Assembly (NCBI GenBank): GCA_910584325.1
Contig: CAJTZH010000025.1
Location: 9,731-32,667, forward strand
Direction of reading: 5' to 3'
DNA from: an uncultured Lachnospiraceae bacterium
GTDB lineage: Bacteria; Bacillota; Clostridia; Lachnospirales; Lachnospiraceae
DNA: 22,937 nt
Shown here piece by piece: positions 15,451 to 22,937 of the stretch. Position 1 is the first letter of the stretch. The number at the start of each line of letters is the position of its first letter. The translations under genes were made by a program, and so were the position numbers. The notes under the pieces are model-generated. The model saw only the letters and a list, made by a program, of their open reading frames with translations. It was not told the DNA's origin and searched no databases.

Positions 15451-16160
15451 TCGATTGTGTACCCCACTCCCCATACCGTTTTCACAAAACGCGGTTTTCT
15501 CGCAGGTTCGCTCAGTTTCTCACGGAGCCTTGCAATATGCGCCATGACGGTATTGTTGTTATCTAAAAACTTCTCCTTCCAGACAGCTTCAAACAGCTCT
15601 TCGGAAGAAACTACTTTTCCCTGATGTTCGCACAAATACCAGAGAATGTCAAACTCAATCGGAGTCAGCTGTACATGCTTTCCGTTCAGAGTCACTTTAT
15701 GATTGTCTCTGGAAATATGAAGGTTGCGGATATCATACTCCGCCGCCTCCCTTGTCTCCTGCTCCGCCTCCAAAGCAGCGCTCTTTGAAACATTATAGCG
15801 CTTGTAACGCCGAAGCTGGGTCTTTACGCGTGCCATCACTTCAAGCGGGTTAAACGGTTTCGTAATATAATCATCTGCCCCAAGGGTCAGTCCCTTAATT
15901 TTATCCATGTCCTCCACCTTGGCGGTCAGCATAATAATCGGAAACAGATACGTTTTTCTGATTTCCTGCAGAAGCGTCAGTCCGTCCATATCAGGCAGCA
16001 TAACATCCAAAAGCGCCAGGCTGACCTTGTTCTGGGAAAGACATGCCAGCGCGTCCCCGGCATTACAAAACTTATGCACTCTGTATCCCTCATTTTGCAG
16101 ATAGACCTCCACCAAATCAGCAATTTCTTTTTCGTCGTCAACCACTAATATCTCTTCCAT
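15447..16160 (-). CDS. vanR: VanR-type response regulator (OmpR family)
   Basis: A 237-residue regulator: receiver domain (1-115) with acidic pair Asp8/Asp9, phosphorylated Asp52 in LLDVMLPDMDG, Thr79 and Lys101 (ITKPFNP); then a linker of about 20 residues with a charged stretch, and a winged-helix DNA-binding domain ending in FVKTVWGVGYTIE. It overlaps vanS by four bases. The expected target is the three 11-bp repeats before vanG. The start at 16160 has AAGGG eight bases upstream. In the 155-base gap to the upstream gene I found a GTTTTGAAAAC palindrome (16206-16216) but no convincing promoter and no copy of the VanR-like repeats, so autoregulation of vanRS from that box is not supported. 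Confidence 0.93.
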   Translation of the reverse strand: MEEILVVDDEKEIADLVEVYLQNEGYRVHKFCNAGDALACLSQNKVSLALLDVMLPDMDGLTLLQEIRKTYLFPIIMLTAKVEDMDKIKGLTLGADDYITKPFNPLEVMARVKTQLRRYKRYNVSKSAALEAEQETREAAEYDIRNLHISRDNHKVTLNGKHVQLTPIEFDILWYLCEHQGKVVSSEELFEAVWKEKFLDNNNTVMAHIARLREKLSEPARKPRFVKTVWGVGYTIE

Positions 16161-16315
16161 CTTTTTATCCCTTCATTTTATATTTTTCCCCTAAAACGAT
16201 AGATTGTTTTGAAAACGCCGTCTGTTAAATTTAGTTCGCCCCATATACCACATTTTGTAATTTAACCGACGTTTCGGAATAAAATGCGATACACAGGGCG
16301 GGATTTATCACGCGA

Positions 16316-19300
16316 TTATCTCTTTGCCGGATTAAGCGGCTCAAAGTTCGGTAAATCCAAATCAAATTCAAACTCGCCGAATTTATTTCCTGCTGCAGGC
16401 TTCTCCTTTGTTTCTGCCGGAACCGGCTCCGCATTCTGCTGCGGTCCGCCGTATGTTATCAGCATTGGTGCAGGTTCCTCTTCCTCTTCTTCTAACTGAA
16501 AATTACCTGACGACTGATATACCCGATATTGCGGCGCTTCTTCCTCCTCTTGCGGCTCTTCAAAGCGGAAGTTTCCGGATGATTGATATACCTGATACTG
16601 CGGCATCTCTTCTTCCGGCTCAAAAACAGATTCTTGAACAGTCGTTGCCGCAATCTCTTTGATTACTTCCGGCATATCATCTTCTTCTAATATCGTTTGT
16701 ATCTGCGAAACTGTTACGTCTCCTCCGTCGGAAAATTGTTTTATCATCTCATCCGTCCAGACAAATTCCTCAAAATCATCGGCTGCCTGCGCTTTTACCG
16801 GCACACTCTGAATCTCTTCCACAACCGGTTCCTGCTCTTCCTCAATAGAACCGTCGTAAGTACTCCAGTCAAAGAAATCATCCTCCTTCGCAAACGGATT
16901 TATCTGTTTTACAGATTCTTTCTCAATCTGCCCGATACCCGGTTCAACATGCGATTCTTGCGCGGCGGGAACAACAGGAATATCTTCTATATGTGTTTCC
17001 GGTTCCGGCTGTACAAATACCGGCTCCATCTCCAAAATCTCCGTTTCTTTTAACGGCGGCATCGCTTCTGATACTGTAAATTCCCCGGCTGCCGGCGCCG
17101 CAGCCTCTTCCGCTACCGGCACTTCATCCTTTACAGCCGCAATCTCTTCTATTGCCGGTACTTCATCCTTTGCAGCCGCAATCTCTTCTGTCACCGGCAT
17201 CTGAACTTCTGGTTCCGGCAATTCAACAACTGCTTCAAAATCCGTCGTTTCCTGTGTCTTTTCTACCTCTTCAAATTCGGTAAATACCGGTGTATTATCC
17301 GTATCATAGAAATCAGTAAAGGATATCGTCTGTCCAAATCCTAATTCTTCGTCCAAATCCAATCCCAGTTCTACATTTTCCGGCATGATAACGGTCTGTT
17401 GCGGTTCTATACTGTTTATCACGGATTCCTCAATAATCCCGCCGTCGTCCTCCGGTTTATCGAGTACAACCGGCGCAATCGCCTCCTCGAACTCGTCGAC
17501 CGGCTTCCTGAAAGCCAATACCGGCTCCTCCACCAGTTCGTCGTCTTCATTGTAAGGTTTTTCCTCATGCCGCAAGGAATCAACTTCTTCAAATTCTAAT
17601 CCCGCGTCTGCATTTGTAAACAATTCATCCATCGAGTCAATCGGCGTATAAATCTCGTCAGCGGCAGAATACGCATCGAATGACGCCGCATCCCGCTGGG
17701 ACATTTCAAATTTCGGAGCATGGTCATCGTCAAGTTGATTTGAGAAGAAACTTGCCATCGTCTCAAACATCGGCTTACTCTGTATAAATCCATAGTCCAT
17801 ATTATCCCCGGTTGTCTCAGTATCTCTTGTATCTTCAAACGATACCGGATTTTTAATCAGCAGCTGCGGTTCCAGATTATAAGATTTTTCCTCAGCAAAA
17901 TTCTCGTATACCGGTTCGGTGTATGAAATCGTTTCAAATGACGGTTTTGGTTCTTCATATTGATATTCCGGCGCGTTTGCAGTTTTGCTCTCCATAACCG
18001 GTTCTTCTGCCGGTTCATAAAAGGATTCCGGCACAATCGGCTCCTCTGCCGGTTCGTATACCGGTTCCGGTACAACTGTCTCCTCTGCCGGCGCCGGCTC
18101 TTCATAAGCAATCTGCACGGTTTGTTCTGCCGCAGTTTTTTCTTCTTCGTAATGGTATTCCGGTTCGTATGACGGTGTCTCTTCCTCATAGTGATATTCC
18201 GGTTCATAGAATGATATTTCCGGCTGCTTTGGCTCTTGCGCGCTCTCTTCTGATGTTTCAAAAACAGGTGCCGGTATAACAGGTTCCTCAATCACAGGTG
18301 CTTTTGATGCCACAGGTTCATATACCGGCGTCTGCGCTATCGGTTCCGGTTTTGGCGTCATCACGGGTGCTTCCGGTTCGTACACCGGTGTCTGCGCTAT
18401 CGGTTTTGGTTCTGGCGTCATCACAGGTGCTTCCGGTTCGTACACCGGTGTCTGTGCTACCGGTTCCGGTTTTGGCGTCATTACAGGCGTTACCGGCTCG
18501 TATGCCGGCGTCTGTACCTCCGGTTCCGGATTCGAAACCATATTTTCTTTTTCATCTCCAATCACACCCAATGCCGAATCATACACTTTAAGTTCTACCG
18601 GAATATTCTCATCGTTTTCTTCAGACAACTCCGATAAATTCTTATGCGGTATATATTTATGTTCTTTTTCGATATCTTCAAGCATCCTGTCAAGTTCACT
18701 GTCATCTACATACGACAGACCCACGACATCTTTTTTGTTATATTTTACCTGAACGTTTTCAAGATTATCCTGAAGCAGCACCTCCTCATCCTCATAGGAC
18801 GGTCTCGTTCCAAGGCTCCCTGATGCCGCCATCGCAAGCAGCGGATACATGAAATGCAGATACGTCGGTCCGAGGTCAAAAACTACAGTGAAAAAACAAA
18901 GCACGTTTACAGTAAACAAAATTAATGTATCCGCGCTGCCCGAGCCAATCAACAACCGCATTCCACCAATAATTGCCGCCATTACTACAGCAATATAATA
19001 ATATCTTTCAAACTGGGTGAACTGAAACATTCTGTTAAAATACTCAATATACTTCTTATAATCATCCACATAAACAGACGTCAGGTCTGCCTGATACACC
19101 TCATATATAAAGTACGCGGTCACGGCTGACAGAAACAGAACCATTGCAGCCAGCCTGAGTCCGTGTTTCTTCCTCACGGCAAATAAAATGACGGAAAGAA
19201 CGCAAATACCTGCAATCGCTGCCGCAAACAGTATTAACTCCTGTAAGTCGTAATTGTATGTACTGATAAGATACGGCCACAAAACAAGCAGCATCAGCGT

Positions 19301-19690
19301 GACAAATCCATACTGATTCAACATTCTGGCAGTGAAATACGCCATAATCATACATAACAGGACAATACCCTCACGCATGATATCCAGTTCAAATTCTCCC
19401 ATCAGGTAAACACGTACAACACAGGATAATGTAAGGAAAATCAATACGGAGATAACTTCCAGCGAAGTCTTTAAAATCGGATTCGCCGTAAGCATAGTTC
19501 TGACGCGCGTTACATAAATCATGTACATAACAAGGCAAAGCACCATTGACACAATCACCGCGCAAAGTCCGGCGTTCATGTCAATGTTGTCCATATCAAA
19601 AACGTTGATGGACAATAAAAGCGAATAGATTGACAAAACCAGAAAAACTATTGTATTGATATAATAAAACGGATTCTTTTTTACATTCAT
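16316..19690 (-). CDS. Large polytopic membrane protein with a long acidic repeat-rich tail, unknown function
   Basis: I do not recognise this 1124-residue protein. Residues 1 to about 300 contain nine likely membrane segments. The remaining 820 residues are low-complexity, strongly acidic and rich in Glu, Pro, Val and Tyr, with several nested repeats: 20-residue units YEPEAPVMTPKPEPIAQTP (18296-18505), two 13-residue EEIAAVKDEVP units (17111-17188), two YEPEYHYEEE units, several EPAEEP units and two VYQSSGNF units (16493-16610). The tail ends in FDLDLPNFEPLNPAKR with no sorting signal (no LPxTG). Such a tail might bind partners or sense force, but this is a guess. ATG 19690 is preferred over GTG 19699 because GGGGTG lies six bases before it. 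It has its own promoter and is divergent from the flavoprotein gene. Confidence 0.85.
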   Translation of the reverse strand: MNVKKNPFYYINTIVFLVLSIYSLLLSINVFDMDNIDMNAGLCAVIVSMVLCLVMYMIYVTRVRTMLTANPILKTSLEVISVLIFLTLSCVVRVYLMGEFELDIMREGIVLLCMIMAYFTARMLNQYGFVTLMLLVLWPYLISTYNYDLQELILFAAAIAGICVLSVILFAVRKKHGLRLAAMVLFLSAVTAYFIYEVYQADLTSVYVDDYKKYIEYFNRMFQFTQFERYYYIAVVMAAIIGGMRLLIGSGSADTLILFTVNVLCFFTVVFDLGPTYLHFMYPLLAMAASGSLGTRPSYEDEEVLLQDNLENVQVKYNKKDVVGLSYVDDSELDRMLEDIEKEHKYIPHKNLSELSEENDENIPVELKVYDSALGVIGDEKENMVSNPEPEVQTPAYEPVTPVMTPKPEPVAQTPVYEPEAPVMTPEPKPIAQTPVYEPEAPVMTPKPEPIAQTPVYEPVASKAPVIEEPVIPAPVFETSEESAQEPKQPEISFYEPEYHYEEETPSYEPEYHYEEEKTAAEQTVQIAYEEPAPAEETVVPEPVYEPAEEPIVPESFYEPAEEPVMESKTANAPEYQYEEPKPSFETISYTEPVYENFAEEKSYNLEPQLLIKNPVSFEDTRDTETTGDNMDYGFIQSKPMFETMASFFSNQLDDDHAPKFEMSQRDAASFDAYSAADEIYTPIDSMDELFTNADAGLEFEEVDSLRHEEKPYNEDDELVEEPVLAFRKPVDEFEEAIAPVVLDKPEDDGGIIEESVINSIEPQQTVIMPENVELGLDLDEELGFGQTISFTDFYDTDNTPVFTEFEEVEKTQETTDFEAVVELPEPEVQMPVTEEIAAAKDEVPAIEEIAAVKDEVPVAEEAAAPAAGEFTVSEAMPPLKETEILEMEPVFVQPEPETHIEDIPVVPAAQESHVEPGIGQIEKESVKQINPFAKEDDFFDWSTYDGSIEEEQEPVVEEIQSVPVKAQAADDFEEFVWTDEMIKQFSDGGDVTVSQIQTILEEDDMPEVIKEIAATTVQESVFEPEEEMPQYQVYQSSGNFRFEEPQEEEEAPQYRVYQSSGNFQLEEEEEEPAPMLITYGGPQQNAEPVPAETKEKPAAGNKFGEFEFDLDLPNFEPLNPAKR
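16493..16610. repeat. Two diverged copies encoding the VYQSSGNF segment
   Basis: Within the tail of the large membrane protein, the segment encoding PQYRVYQSSGNFQLEE is followed, about 72 bases on, by PQYQVYQSSGNFRFEE. The bases have diverged at synonymous sites, so this duplication is older than the 20-residue repeats. Confidence 0.75.
17111..17188. repeat. Two 39-bp direct repeats in the large membrane protein gene
   Basis: Units 17111-17149 and 17150-17188 are adjacent and nearly identical, encoding EEIAAVKDEVPVA and EEIAAAKDEVPAI. Length is a multiple of three, so copy changes keep the frame. Confidence 0.85.
18296..18505. repeat. 60-bp tandem repeats (three full copies plus a partial)
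   Basis: Units 18446-18505, 18386-18445 and 18326-18385 are nearly identical, followed by a half copy at 18296-18325. Each encodes 20 residues of the type VYEPEAPVMTPEPKPIAQTP. High nucleotide identity suggests recent expansion and possible copy-number variation between strains. Confidence 0.93.
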
Positions 19691-19741
19691 TTGATACACC
19701 CCGTGATTTCTTAAATGTTATAACTAATTATATGTCTTTAT

Positions 19742-19770
19742 ATTGTATCATATTTTACGCTAAATTGCAA
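19742..19770 (-). promoter_or_regulatory. Promoter of the large membrane protein gene
   Basis: On the minus strand TTGCAA (19770-19765), 17-base spacer, TACAAT (19747-19742), about 50 bases before ATG 19690. The -35 lies in the near-palindrome TTGCAAATTCGCAA (19765-19778), a possible operator. Confidence 0.75.
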
Positions 19771-19837
19771 ATTCGCAATATTTCCCACACAAAAAAAACA
19801 TATGCGGAATATGATTTTGGTACTTCTTTCAAACGCC

Positions 19838-19866
19838 TTGTAACCGCCTTACATTTATGATATAGT
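19838..19866 (+). promoter_or_regulatory. Promoter of the flavoprotein gene
   Basis: TTGTAA (19838-19843), 17-base spacer, TATAGT (19861-19866), about 34 bases before the ATG at 19900. It points away from the promoter of the large membrane protein, so the gap is a divergent promoter region. Confidence 0.7.
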
Positions 19867-19899
19867 CATAACGGTAAAAGAGTGTTGAAGGAGGTCAAT

Positions 19900-20520
19900 A
19901 TGAAGGTATTAATGTTAAACGGAAGTCCAAAAGAAAACGGCAATACATACGCCGCACTTACCGAGGTCGGTAAACAGCTTGAAAAAGAAGGCATCGGTTA
20001 CGAAATCATGCAGCTTGGAGGAAAACCTGTCAGAGACTGCATCGGCTGCCGCCAATGTAACGAAAACGGATGTATTTTCACAGATGATGACGTAAATACA
20101 TTTATCGCAAAGGCAAAAGAAGCGGACGGATTTGTTTTTGGCTCGCCTGTCTATTACGCGCACCCAAGCGGCCGCATTTTATCATTCTTAGACAGAGTAT
20201 TTTACAGCAGCAGCCATATTTTCAAATGCAAACCGGGCGCATCGGTTACTGTTGCCAGAAGAGGCGGAACGACGGCATCGTTTGACTGTATGAATAAATA
20301 TTTCGGCATATCGCAGATGCCTGTGGCAGGCTCCACATACTGGAATCTTATTCACGGAGCCGTACCCGGCGAAACCGCTCTGGACACGGAAGGTCTGCAA
20401 ACCATGCGCAATCTGGCGCGCAATCTGGCATGGATGATAAAATGTTTCGACGCCGGAAAGAAAAACGGCATTCCCCTGCCGGAAACCGAAACCGGAAACA
20501 GAACGAATTTTATCCGGTAA
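19900..20520 (+). CDS. Flavodoxin-fold NAD(P)H reductase with CX2CX2CX4C motif (iron-sulfur flavoprotein-like)
   Basis: A 206-residue soluble flavoprotein. The N-terminus MKVLMLNGSPKENGNT (1-16) is the phosphate-binding loop for FMN, and GSPVYYAHPSGRILSFLDR is the second conserved loop. Cys47, Cys50, Cys53 and Cys58 (CIGCRQCNENGC) have the compact CX2CX2CX4C spacing that binds a 4Fe-4S cluster in archaeal and clostridial iron-sulfur flavoproteins. It probably passes electrons between NAD(P)H or ferredoxin and an oxidant such as oxygen species or a quinone-like compound; the true substrate is unknown. The ATG at 19900 is preferred over GTG 19882 because GAAGGAGG lies five bases before it. It is the only clear plus-strand gene, with its own promoter and terminator. 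Confidence 0.9.
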   Translation: MKVLMLNGSPKENGNTYAALTEVGKQLEKEGIGYEIMQLGGKPVRDCIGCRQCNENGCIFTDDDVNTFIAKAKEADGFVFGSPVYYAHPSGRILSFLDRVFYSSSHIFKCKPGASVTVARRGGTTASFDCMNKYFGISQMPVAGSTYWNLIHGAVPGETALDTEGLQTMRNLARNLAWMIKCFDAGKKNGIPLPETETGNRTNFIR

Positions 20521-20530
20521 ATGCAAAAAA

Positions 20531-20571
20531 TAAACTACGGAATGCAGCCGCCGCAAACAAACCGTAGTTTA
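20531..20571 (+). terminator. Terminator after the flavoprotein gene
   Basis: TAAACTACGG (20531-20540) pairs perfectly with CCGTAGTTTA (20562-20571) over a 21-base loop, ten bases after the stop. The downstream tract (AATAAACTTTTATTT) is only moderately T-rich, but the 10-bp stem is clear. Confidence 0.75.
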
Positions 20572-20871
20572 AATAAACTTTTATTTCTCACAAGTACAGC
20601 ACTGGATTCAGGAAACAAGCGCTAAAATCGGGGGTGATTTTATTTGGGCTACAGAAAAACATATTCCGTCTCCTGAACCAATGCCATACCGTAATGCATC
20701 TGGCGGACAAAACAATTAAAAAAGTGAATTCTTTGCCCTGTAATAGCTTTTGCCGCCAGAACCATCCGTGAGAAATCAAGGGCGAGGTGCAAGTATGCGT
20801 CCACACCTACACCCCGCCGTTCTATCGTGAGGTCCTAAATCAAAACCGCAAATGAAACACCAGAATATCAC

Positions 20872-20900
20872 TTGTAAATAAAGAATATCTACTGTATAAT
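20872..20900 (+). promoter_or_regulatory. Near-consensus promoter in the gene-free interval
   Basis: TTGTAA (20872-20877), 17-base spacer, TATAAT (20895-20900). The -10 is perfect and the -35 has two mismatches. No coding gene follows; what follows is the possible structured RNA. Confidence 0.7.
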
Positions 20901-20906
20901 AAACAG

Positions 20907-20991
20907 TGTGTATCGCAGATGCGAATCTGTATTGTGTGGTAGGCTTTTACCATGCCTTGCCCGGTGTTGCTCGAACAACATCGGGTGGTAC
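20907..20991 (+). ncRNA. Possible structured small RNA with alternative pairings
   Basis: Starting about seven bases after the -10 box. GCAGAT-GCGA-ATCTGT (20915-20930) is a hairpin closed by a GNRA tetraloop. CCCGGTGTTG (20960-20969) pairs with CAACATCGGG (20976-20985) as ten base pairs with one G-U and a six-base loop. TACCA (20948-20952) can pair with TGGTA on its 5' side (20937-20941) or with TGGTA on its 3' side (20986-20990), so the two states exclude each other. The 3' end is unknown; the inverted repeat at 21091-21105 may end it. I recognise no known RNA family. Confidence 0.4.
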
Positions 20992-21112
20992 ACCTTAATG
21001 CTCTTGAATTCTCATAAACTATTCTACCATATTCTTACCCTAAGTACAAACATTTTTTGACATTTCACTTCATTTTTTTGCCCAATATGTTCTCAAAGCT
21101 TGAGATTATTTT

Positions 21113-22937
21113 CTACTCCATTTTGAACTTCGCCGTAATCGCTTCAAGTCCCTTAACAGACTGCTTGCTCTCATTTAAGCGCTCATAGCCTTCCATTGTG
21201 CTCTCTACCACCTTGGAAGATTTCTCGGCAATCACGTTGATTCCCTCAGCGGACTGGCTCATCGTTGTGCTGATATCCTCGACAGACGTTACGATATTGG
21301 CGATATAACCGTCAAGTTCCTCAATCGCGCTCTTAATCTGATTCATCAGCTCCATATAGGAAGCGGCGTCCTCGTGGTATTGTTCTCCCGAATGCTTAAA
21401 CGTGTTGTAATCGGAAATAACTCTCGTCTCGAGAAACTCTATCATCGTATTCATACAGTCCGTCATATTTCCGACTGCTTCGTTCACCGCTCCGACAATC
21501 GCGTTAATGTCGTCCACCGCCTTAAACGTCTCTGACGCGAGCGTGCCAATCTCCGTTGCCACTACCGCAAAGCCTTTTCCGGCGTCACCGGCTCTTGCCG
21601 CCTCGATATTCGCGTTGAGCGCGAGCAGATTTGTCTGACTGGAGATACTCTTGATGGACTCTGTCAGTTCGTTAATTTTCCCCACAGCCTTAGACTGTTC
21701 GATTGCCCTGTCTGATTTTTCCCGGATTTCCTCAAACATATGAACCGCCTGACTGCTCGAACTCTCGGACGTTTTCTTAATCTCTTCCGCCCTACCAAGA
21801 ATCTGATTGGATTTCGCCTTGCCGTCCTCCGTCAGTACATAAATATTTTCCGAACTATGCTTTACATTCTCCACGTTATCCGCAATATGCTTCGTGTTCT
21901 TTGCTGCCATCTCGATGCCTGCTGCCATTTCCTGCGTTGCCGCGGAGTTATCCTGGGAACGGGCATTGTTATCCGCCATAATACGGTCCAGATTATCAAC
22001 GCTTAACTGAATCGTTCCTTCGGCATTATTAATCTCACCAATCATTTCACGCAGCGCCCGTCTCATTTCATGGACTTTTGCCGCCATCTGCCCAATCTCA
22101 TCCTTGTACCGCGTAAGCATCCTGCCGTTCTTGGTCGGTGTAAAATCAAACTGCGCCGTCTGGTCAATCACCTGCGTAAGCGCCCTAATCGGTTTGACGA
22201 TAAATATACTGATAATCAGACCTGCAATCACCGCAAACAGAATTGCAATCAGTCCTCCTATGCTCGCTTTCATAACCAGAGAATTCGTCGTTGCGTGAAT
22301 CTCCGTATCCGGAGCCGTCAGCACAAACTTCATCTGGTTATTCAGCGACATATATACAAGCTGTTTCTTAGTATTGTTGTATGTATAGGAAAGAAGCGTT
22401 CCTTCCCCTTCTCCCGCCGCAATCTTTGCCGCAGCTTCTTCCGTCGTGCCGCCAAGGCTTCCAAGGCTCTGTCCAAACTCTAAGTTCTTATGATGCATGA
22501 TATTGCCGCCGGCATCCGTTAAAAACGCATAGCCCGTATCATAGACCTGCACCGCGTCAACAATATTGGTAACCTGGTTAAAATCAATATCCATGCCGAT
22601 AATGCCTATCGACTTACCGTCCTTCGCATAGAGAGGAACGACATAGGAAATCATATACACATTGACATTCTCATTCAGATACGGGGACATCCAAAGAGGC
22701 TCCCCGTTCTCAACCGGAAGGTAATACCAGCCCACATGCGCGTAATCCGTCGGCTCAAACATGGAAAAATCCGTGGGCTCCACCGTATAAAAATCTTCCG
22801 CCAGAGAATCCCGCATCAGAAAAATACCGGACGTAGGATTCGAATAATCGGGATTATAACGGATATACGCCGAAATCGCGCCGTCTGTATGTACCGCAAA
22901 ATCTTCCACAATTTCCTGCATCTGCGCCGTAAATTTA
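21113..22937 (-). CDS. Methyl-accepting chemotaxis protein (partial, N-terminus beyond right edge)
   Basis: The frame is open through the right edge, so the start is outside; the ATG at 22921 is internal, because reading upstream of it gives KFTAQ without a stop. What is present: the end of an extracellular dCache sensor (including DKSIGIIGMDIDFNQV and GYAFLTDAGGNIMHH), a membrane segment (GLIAILFAVIAGLIISIFIV, followed by KPI), a HAMP linker, and a coiled-coil signalling domain with tip QTNLLALNANIEAARAGDAGKGFAVVA. It would sense a small molecule outside the cell and control the CheA kinase. The signalling domain is complete and ends in AITAKFKME, without a CheR-docking pentapeptide. Ligand unknown. 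No chemotaxis gene lies nearby, as is usual for orphan receptors. Confidence 0.93.
   Translation of the reverse strand, partial: KFTAQMQEIVEDFAVHTDGAISAYIRYNPDYSNPTSGIFLMRDSLAEDFYTVEPTDFSMFEPTDYAHVGWYYLPVENGEPLWMSPYLNENVNVYMISYVVPLYAKDGKSIGIIGMDIDFNQVTNIVDAVQVYDTGYAFLTDAGGNIMHHKNLEFGQSLGSLGGTTEEAAAKIAAGEGEGTLLSYTYNNTKKQLVYMSLNNQMKFVLTAPDTEIHATTNSLVMKASIGGLIAILFAVIAGLIISIFIVKPIRALTQVIDQTAQFDFTPTKNGRMLTRYKDEIGQMAAKVHEMRRALREMIGEINNAEGTIQLSVDNLDRIMADNNARSQDNSAATQEMAAGIEMAAKNTKHIADNVENVKHSSENIYVLTEDGKAKSNQILGRAEEIKKTSESSSSQAVHMFEEIREKSDRAIEQSKAVGKINELTESIKSISSQTNLLALNANIEAARAGDAGKGFAVVATEIGTLASETFKAVDDINAIVGAVNEAVGNMTDCMNTMIEFLETRVISDYNTFKHSGEQYHEDAASYMELMNQIKSAIEELDGYIANIVTSVEDISTTMSQSAEGINVIAEKSSKVVESTMEGYERLNESKQSVKGLEAITAKFKME

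Larger units (their letters stand above)
20572..21112. other. Gene-free interval of about 540 bases
   Basis: No frame here carries a convincing gene. A 72-codon minus-strand frame at 20588-20806 has no ribosome binding site and an atypical Trp/Cys-rich composition, and I reject it. The 20590-20870 part is plain sequence, possibly gene decay, without detectable relatives by eye. The 20872-20990 part holds a promoter and a foldable segment described separately. A 6-3-6 inverted repeat TCTCAA-AGC-TTGAGA (21091-21105) lies eight bases beyond the chemoreceptor stop and is followed on the plus strand by TTATTTTCT, so it could end a plus-strand transcript; for the chemoreceptor transcript it has no T tract. 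Confidence 0.6.

Noticed and set aside
16206..16216. GTTTTGAAAAC palindrome as an autoregulatory VanR site
   Set aside because: It lacks the 11-bp tandem TTGTAAGAA units seen before vanG, so it is more likely chance or another factor's site.
17857..18291. 144-codon minus-strand frame rich in Arg and Asn inside the large membrane protein
   Set aside because: It is a shadow of the repetitive Glu/Pro coding sequence in another frame; its basic repetitive composition mirrors the codons of the real frame.
20588..20806. 72-codon minus-strand frame in the gene-free interval
   Set aside because: No ribosome binding site, unusual Cys/Trp-rich composition and no recognisable motif; the plus strand reads equally well in short pieces.
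20983..20991. GGGTGGTAC resembling the T-box core
   Set aside because: Only about 80 bases lie between promoter and motif, too short for a T-box stem I; no aminoacyl-tRNA synthetase or amino-acid gene follows on the plus strand, and the segment fits local hairpins.

Overview
The window looks like chromosomal DNA from a Gram-positive (monoderm) member of the Clostridia, most likely Lachnospiraceae-like. This rests on strong GGAGG-type ribosome binding sites, a VanG-type cell-wall cluster, a VanZ protein, a membrane-anchored C39-like protein and a CX2CX2CX4C flavoprotein. The species cannot be named from the sequence. Nearly everything is read leftward (minus strand). The exceptions are one flavoprotein gene and a possible small RNA near the right end.

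Layout by position. (1) 1-2808: a half-size ABC exporter, cut by the left edge, lies 13 bases behind a regulator that joins an XRE helix-turn-helix to a whole PurM (AIR synthase)-like domain whose catalytic motifs are degraded. (2) 3007-5590: an operon of an iron-type alcohol dehydrogenase and a class-3-like aldehyde dehydrogenase, with a near-consensus promoter and a strong terminator. (3) 5673-7380: an AT-rich island with an AAA15/ABC-type ATPase and a small TOPRIM-like partner broken by an in-frame TGA; it resembles two-gene ATPase-nuclease defence modules. (4) 7487-9169: a cytoplasmic-type subtilase with an intact catalytic triad.

(5) 9260-16160: a vanG-type cluster in transcription order vanR, vanS, three VanR-like 11-bp direct repeats, vanG (D-Ala-D-Ser ligase), vanT (membrane serine racemase), a C39-like membrane protein and a VanZ-family protein. 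No VanX, VanY or VanXY D,D-peptidase is present, which is unusual for a complete resistance pathway. (6) 16316-19690: an 1124-residue protein with about nine membrane segments and a very long acidic, Pro/Glu-rich, internally repeated tail. I do not recognise it. (7) 19900-20520: an iron-sulfur-flavoprotein-like reductase, divergent from gene 6. (8) 20572-21112: a gene-free stretch with a near-consensus promoter and a foldable segment that may be a structured RNA. (9) 21113-22937: a chemoreceptor cut by the right edge.

How the genes work together: the VanR/VanS pair probably senses cell-wall stress and acts on the 11-bp repeats to drive vanG-vanT-C39-vanZ, making D-Ser and D-Ala-D-Ser-ended precursors. 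The dehydrogenases would interconvert an alcohol, its aldehyde and the acid. The strongest candidates for something new are the HTH-PurM regulator/exporter pair, the VanXY-less van cluster with its C39 protein, the broken ATPase/TOPRIM module, the repeat-rich membrane protein and the possible structured RNA.
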